Source: JADHUC01 sp964617665
Lineage (GTDB): Bacteria > Planctomycetota > Planctomycetia > Pirellulales > Pirellulaceae
Assembly (NCBI GenBank): GCA_964617665.1
Contig: CAZUAH010000544.1
Coordinates: forward strand, 1-9,320
Direction of reading: 5' to 3'
DNA length: 9,320 nucleotides
Shown: one piece after another, positions 5,917 to 9,320 of the stretch
Position numbering within the stretch: position 1 is the stretch's first letter
Layout: every line of letters starts with the position of its first letter
Program-made: the position numbers and the translations under genes
The notes under the pieces: generated by a model
What the model saw: the letters and a program-made list of their open reading frames with translations, nothing else
Told to the model about the DNA's origin: nothing
Database searches by the model: none

Positions 5917-8900
5917 ATGTCCAGACCACTGCGGATCGAACATCGGACTAGGGTTGTGACGTCCTTGGCTTTCTTGGTGGCGGTGATAGCCACCACGTCG
6001 TCGCTGGCGCAGGTGCTACGCTACACGATCGACACGGACGACGGGCAAACCGTGCTGACCAGCATGACAGTTGATCGCGGTGAGGGGTCTGTGATCTATA
6101 GCGCCAAGTCGCTAATTGGCGTTCGGCTCATTCATTTCACGGGTAACGGCACGAACATCGCGGAAGTTGTGAACCGCCCGACTCCAAACGCCGAGCGACG
6201 TGTCGGATTGCTCGACGCGGTGCTGAACACCGGGGCGGTGAACCCTCGTGGCAGCAGTACTCCGTTGGAGCAGAACCCGGAGTTGGTTGGCCCGTCTCCG
6301 ACGCCGGGCTGTGCCGTGCAGTTCGACAAGCCGGTGATCAATCGGCCGGGCGTCGATGTTGTGCTGTTCGAGATCGACAAGGGCGCCGCTGGCGATGGAT
6401 TTCGCGTAGGGCCCGTTCAGTTTCGGGCGGGGCTCAAAACGTTGACCGTGGCGGAGTATGACATTGACGGTCGCCATCCGCGAGCACTGCTGATCGACGA
6501 CTTCGACCTCTATTTGCACGCAACGCCGCCGAATACGTTCGAGCAGTTTGCCACTGGGCGGATATCACCGAAAAGCTCAAATCCAGAACGAGGATTCAAG
6601 GCGTTGGCCGTTGGAATCGACCTGGGCGCAATGGGCTACAGCGAAGGAGAAGCGGTCGACAGGCTGTTCTTTCAGGACGACAGCCCTGGCGGCGGTTTCG
6701 ATCCCGTTTGTATTGTCGGGCTACCCGAGCCGACGGAAGAAAACCTGTTGAAATCCGAACCGGTCTTCGTACGCGAACCGGTCGAGCCGGGCGAGATGCT
6801 AAAACGGTACCTCGATAGCCCCGCGGCGGACTTCGATGAAATCGTATTCGCTCAGCGTGTCTCGGGCCGCGACCATTGGTACGGGAACTTCGGACACTAT
6901 TGCGACGATTCGCACTACACTGACGGGGCGTTGATCAAACGAGACGGAAAGCGGTTTGCTTTCGGCGAGGGATCGCGATTGTGTCGGCTGAATCTACGAA
7001 CGGGCGAGTTGAAGGTCTTGCTTGATGACCCGCTCGGCGGTATCCGCGATCCGAATGTCCACTGCGACGGCACCAAGATCCTGTTTTCGTATCGCCGTGG
7101 CGGAACGGAGGCCTATCACCTGTACGAAATCAAAGCCGACGAATCCGATCTGCGGCAACTGACGGACGGGCCGGATAACGACATCGAACCGATCTACCTG
7201 CCCGACGGCGGGATCCTGTTCTGTTCCAGCCGCTGCCATCGCTTTGTGCCGTGCTGGCGAACGCAAGTGGCCGTGCTTTACCGATGCGACAGCGATGGCA
7301 AGAACATCCGCATGGTGTCCAACAACGCCGAACAGGAAAACACGCCGTGGATGCTGCCCGATGGGCGTGTGCTGTTCATGCGTTGGGAGTACGTCGATCG
7401 CAATCAGCTAACGTTCCATCACTTGTGGACAGTCAATCCCGACGGCACCGGGCTGATGGTCTACTTTGGCAACCAGGACCCACTGGACCGCGCAGCATTG
7501 TTGGACGCCAAGCCGATTCCGGGAACGGACAAGACGGTTGTGTCTTTCTCGCCAGGCCACGGACGTAGCGAGCACCTGGGCTACATCTCGATAATCGACC
7601 CCAGCGGTGGCCCGGACGCCTCGGACAAGCTTCGTCACATCAGCAAGCGATCGCTCCGCGATCCGTATCCACTGGCCGAAAACCTGTTCTTGGTGGCGGA
7701 CGATCGGGGCATCTATTTGATGGACGATCGCGGCACCATCGAAACGGTCTTCACGCCGGATCTTCGAGATTGTGGCCTGCCGGTCCACGAACCTCGACCA
7801 CTAAGGTCTCGCCCGCGCGAGCCGGTCATGCCGAGACGTGACCAAGCCGACGACAACACGGGATACCTATTTCTATCAGACATCTACGAGGGGCGCAACA
7901 TGGACGGGGTGCGCCGCGGCGAAATCGCGAAGTTGCTCGTCCTGGAACAGCTACCCAAGCCGGCCAATTTCTCCGGCGGGCAGGAGCCGCTGACCATTGG
8001 CGGCACGTTCACGCTGGAACGTGTGCTGGGTACCGTGCCAGTCGAACCGGACGGGTCGGCCTATTTCGAGGTACCAGCCGTGCGGTCCGTCTTTTTCGTC
8101 GCGTTGGACGAAAAGGACATGGCCGTCAAGCGGATGCAGAGCTTCGTAACGGTTCAGCCGGGCGAGACCACCAGTTGCGTGGGCTGCCACGAACATCGAG
8201 TCCAGGCGCCGCACGACCGCAGTGCGTTGACGCTCCAGGCCATTCGACGACGGCCGAGCCGCATCCAGCCGTTCGATGGCGTACCAGATGTGTTCGACTT
8301 TGCTCGCGACATTCAGCCGATCCTCGACCGAGAATGTGTCGAGTGTCACAACGCCGATCGGCGGGACGGCGGGGTAGAGTTGTGCGGCGACATGACGCCG
8401 CTGTACACGACCAGCTACTGGACCATGTTCACCAATGCCCTAGTGTCGGACGGGCGCAACGGTCTGGGGAACCGACCGCCGCGAACGATCGGTTCGTCGG
8501 CCAGTCGGCTGATGACACTGATCGACGGTTCGCATCACGATGCCCGGCTCTCCGAACGCGAACGCACGATCGTGCGGTTGTGGATCGAAACGGGGGCGGT
8601 CTATCCCGGTACGTACGCGGCGCTGGGCACGGGCATGTACACGGTCGACTTCCCACACGAGGTGTTCCGCCGTCGTTGTGCTGAGTGTCACACGGCTACG
8701 AAGCCATCGTATCGTAACGTGAAGAAGGGCGTCTTCTACTACCAGTTCGGACATCGCGAGCCGCCACAGCCGTTGTTTACCAGCATTCACGACATTATCC
8801 TGATCCGGCATTTGGCATACTTCCAACCGGGCGAATCACGCTTGTATCAGGCCTACGGCAATCTCTCGCGACCAGAAAAGTCACTCTTTCTGCACGCTCC

Positions 8901-9225
8901 GCTCGCGAAGCAAGCCGGCGGTCTGGGGCTGTGCGGGCGGGCCGTCTTCTCCAACAAGGATGACGAAGACTACCATACGATTCGCGCGGCCATTGACGAG
9001 GCCGCGGGGCATTTGGCCGAAAAGAAACGGTTCAGCTTGGAGGGATTTGTGCCCAACAAGTTCTACATCGAGGAAATGCAGAACTTCGGCATACTACCAC
9101 GGCCTCTGCCGCCCGATTACGAAATCGACGTCTACAGCACCGATCAGGCCTACTGGGAATCGTGCCGCTATCGACCGGAATCCCGCACAATCACCCGTAG
9201 AGAAGCCTCCAGCATTGGCTATTAG
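5917..9225 (+). CDS. Secreted HzsA-like beta-propeller cytochrome c with three CXXCH motifs, 1102 aa
   Basis: Residues 14-32 form a signal peptide ending SSLA-QV. Residues about 33-272 are a separate extracellular-type module (VVLFEIDKGAAGDGFRV, then SPGGGFDPVCIVGLPEP) that I do not recognise. Residues about 300-640 are a propeller with PD40-like blades: GHYCDDSHYTDG, RLNLRTGELKVLLDD, LYEIKADESDLRQLTDG, DIEPIYLPDGG, HLWTVNPDG. Residues 690-758 (VPVEPDGSAYFEVPA, VQPGETTSCVGCH) match the pattern near the haem site of hydrazine synthase alpha-subunit relatives. Haem c motifs are CVGCH (754-758), CVECH (807-811, in a DFARDIQPILDR context usual for planctomycete cytochromes) and CAECH (921-925). 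A periplasmic electron-transfer or redox enzyme is likely, substrate unknown. Without hzsB/hzsC neighbours it should not be called hydrazine synthase. The ATG at 5917 lacks a clear Shine-Dalgarno, so the start could shift slightly. The gene appears complete. Confidence 0.85.
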   Translation: MSRPLRIEHRTRVVTSLAFLVAVIATTSSLAQVLRYTIDTDDGQTVLTSMTVDRGEGSVIYSAKSLIGVRLIHFTGNGTNIAEVVNRPTPNAERRVGLLDAVLNTGAVNPRGSSTPLEQNPELVGPSPTPGCAVQFDKPVINRPGVDVVLFEIDKGAAGDGFRVGPVQFRAGLKTLTVAEYDIDGRHPRALLIDDFDLYLHATPPNTFEQFATGRISPKSSNPERGFKALAVGIDLGAMGYSEGEAVDRLFFQDDSPGGGFDPVCIVGLPEPTEENLLKSEPVFVREPVEPGEMLKRYLDSPAADFDEIVFAQRVSGRDHWYGNFGHYCDDSHYTDGALIKRDGKRFAFGEGSRLCRLNLRTGELKVLLDDPLGGIRDPNVHCDGTKILFSYRRGGTEAYHLYEIKADESDLRQLTDGPDNDIEPIYLPDGGILFCSSRCHRFVPCWRTQVAVLYRCDSDGKNIRMVSNNAEQENTPWMLPDGRVLFMRWEYVDRNQLTFHHLWTVNPDGTGLMVYFGNQDPLDRAALLDAKPIPGTDKTVVSFSPGHGRSEHLGYISIIDPSGGPDASDKLRHISKRSLRDPYPLAENLFLVADDRGIYLMDDRGTIETVFTPDLRDCGLPVHEPRPLRSRPREPVMPRRDQADDNTGYLFLSDIYEGRNMDGVRRGEIAKLLVLEQLPKPANFSGGQEPLTIGGTFTLERVLGTVPVEPDGSAYFEVPAVRSVFFVALDEKDMAVKRMQSFVTVQPGETTSCVGCHEHRVQAPHDRSALTLQAIRRRPSRIQPFDGVPDVFDFARDIQPILDRECVECHNADRRDGGVELCGDMTPLYTTSYWTMFTNALVSDGRNGLGNRPPRTIGSSASRLMTLIDGSHHDARLSERERTIVRLWIETGAVYPGTYAALGTGMYTVDFPHEVFRRRCAECHTATKPSYRNVKKGVFYYQFGHREPPQPLFTSIHDIILIRHLAYFQPGESRLYQAYGNLSRPEKSLFLHAPLAKQAGGLGLCGRAVFSNKDDEDYHTIRAAIDEAAGHLAEKKRFSLEGFVPNKFYIEEMQNFGILPRPLPPDYEIDVYSTDQAYWESCRYRPESRTITRREASSIGY

Positions 9226-9320
9226 GCAAAGGTGTCCGTGAATCGGGAGGGGGGGGGGGGGCGGCCCCGCCCCGCAGAGGAGCACCCCCCCCCCCCCCCC
9301 CCGGCCGCGCCCCCCCCCCC
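9226..9320. other. Low-complexity G/C homopolymer end, probable sequencing or assembly artefact
   Basis: After the stop of the cytochrome gene and about 20 ordinary bases, the sequence becomes a run of 13 G (9249-9261), a GC-only patch, a run of 18 C (9285-9302) and a final run of 11 C (9310-9320). Nothing else in the window has such composition. Homopolymer tails of this kind are typical of low-quality read ends at contig edges. No feature should be called here. Confidence 0.75.

Noticed and set aside
8175..8684. A 169-residue + strand open frame inside the cytochrome gene
   Set aside because: It is an out-of-frame shadow, rich in Arg and Pro, and overlaps the region encoding the three haem motifs in the correct frame.
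5917..9225. Calling the large cytochrome a true hydrazine synthase subunit (hzsA)
   Set aside because: It has extra haem motifs and an extra N-terminal module, lacks the expected Tyr after the first CXXCH, and has no hzsB/hzsC neighbour in the window.

Overview
The window looks like one end of a Planctomycetota contig, most likely from the Pirellulales or a relative, possibly from a metagenome. The assignment rests on protein style and was not tested by a search. It includes two classes of leucine-rich repeat (LRR) protein, an RFSL-type N-terminal membrane anchor, a TIGR03067-like secreted protein, and a very large secreted cytochrome c related to the alpha subunit of hydrazine synthase. All supported genes are on the + strand. 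No tRNA, rRNA, CRISPR array, transposase, integrase or origin is visible.

Layout: (1) 3-902, the 3' part of an LRR gene with 24-residue repeats, cut by the left edge. (2) 903-1214, a gene-poor spacer holding one copy of a short dispersed element. (3) 1215-3680, a tight same-strand group: a 60-residue secreted proline-rich peptide, a 474-residue secreted protein combining a polysaccharide-export-like segment, a TPR-like region and a C-terminal calcium-binding module, and a 264-residue secreted protein made of two copies of an unrecognised domain. Gaps are 28 and 35 nt, so an operon is likely. (4) 3681-3925, a spacer with the second copy of the dispersed element. (5) 3926-4765, a secreted TIGR03067-like protein. 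(6) 4881-5825, a membrane-anchored LRR protein with 22-residue repeats. (7) 5917-9225, a 1102-residue secreted beta-propeller protein with three CXXCH haem motifs. (8) 9226-9320, long G and C homopolymers that look like a sequencing or assembly artefact.

Six of the seven proteins carry an export signal or membrane anchor; the N-terminus of the seventh is missing. The block therefore probably serves the cell envelope or periplasm. I see no defence system or metabolic pathway, and no direct evidence that the genes act together. The most unusual items are the domain mix of the 474-residue protein, the duplicated domain of the 264-residue protein, and the three-haem HzsA-like protein with its extra N-terminal module. 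Two starts are corrected here to internal ATGs with good Shine-Dalgarno sequences (2886 and 3926).
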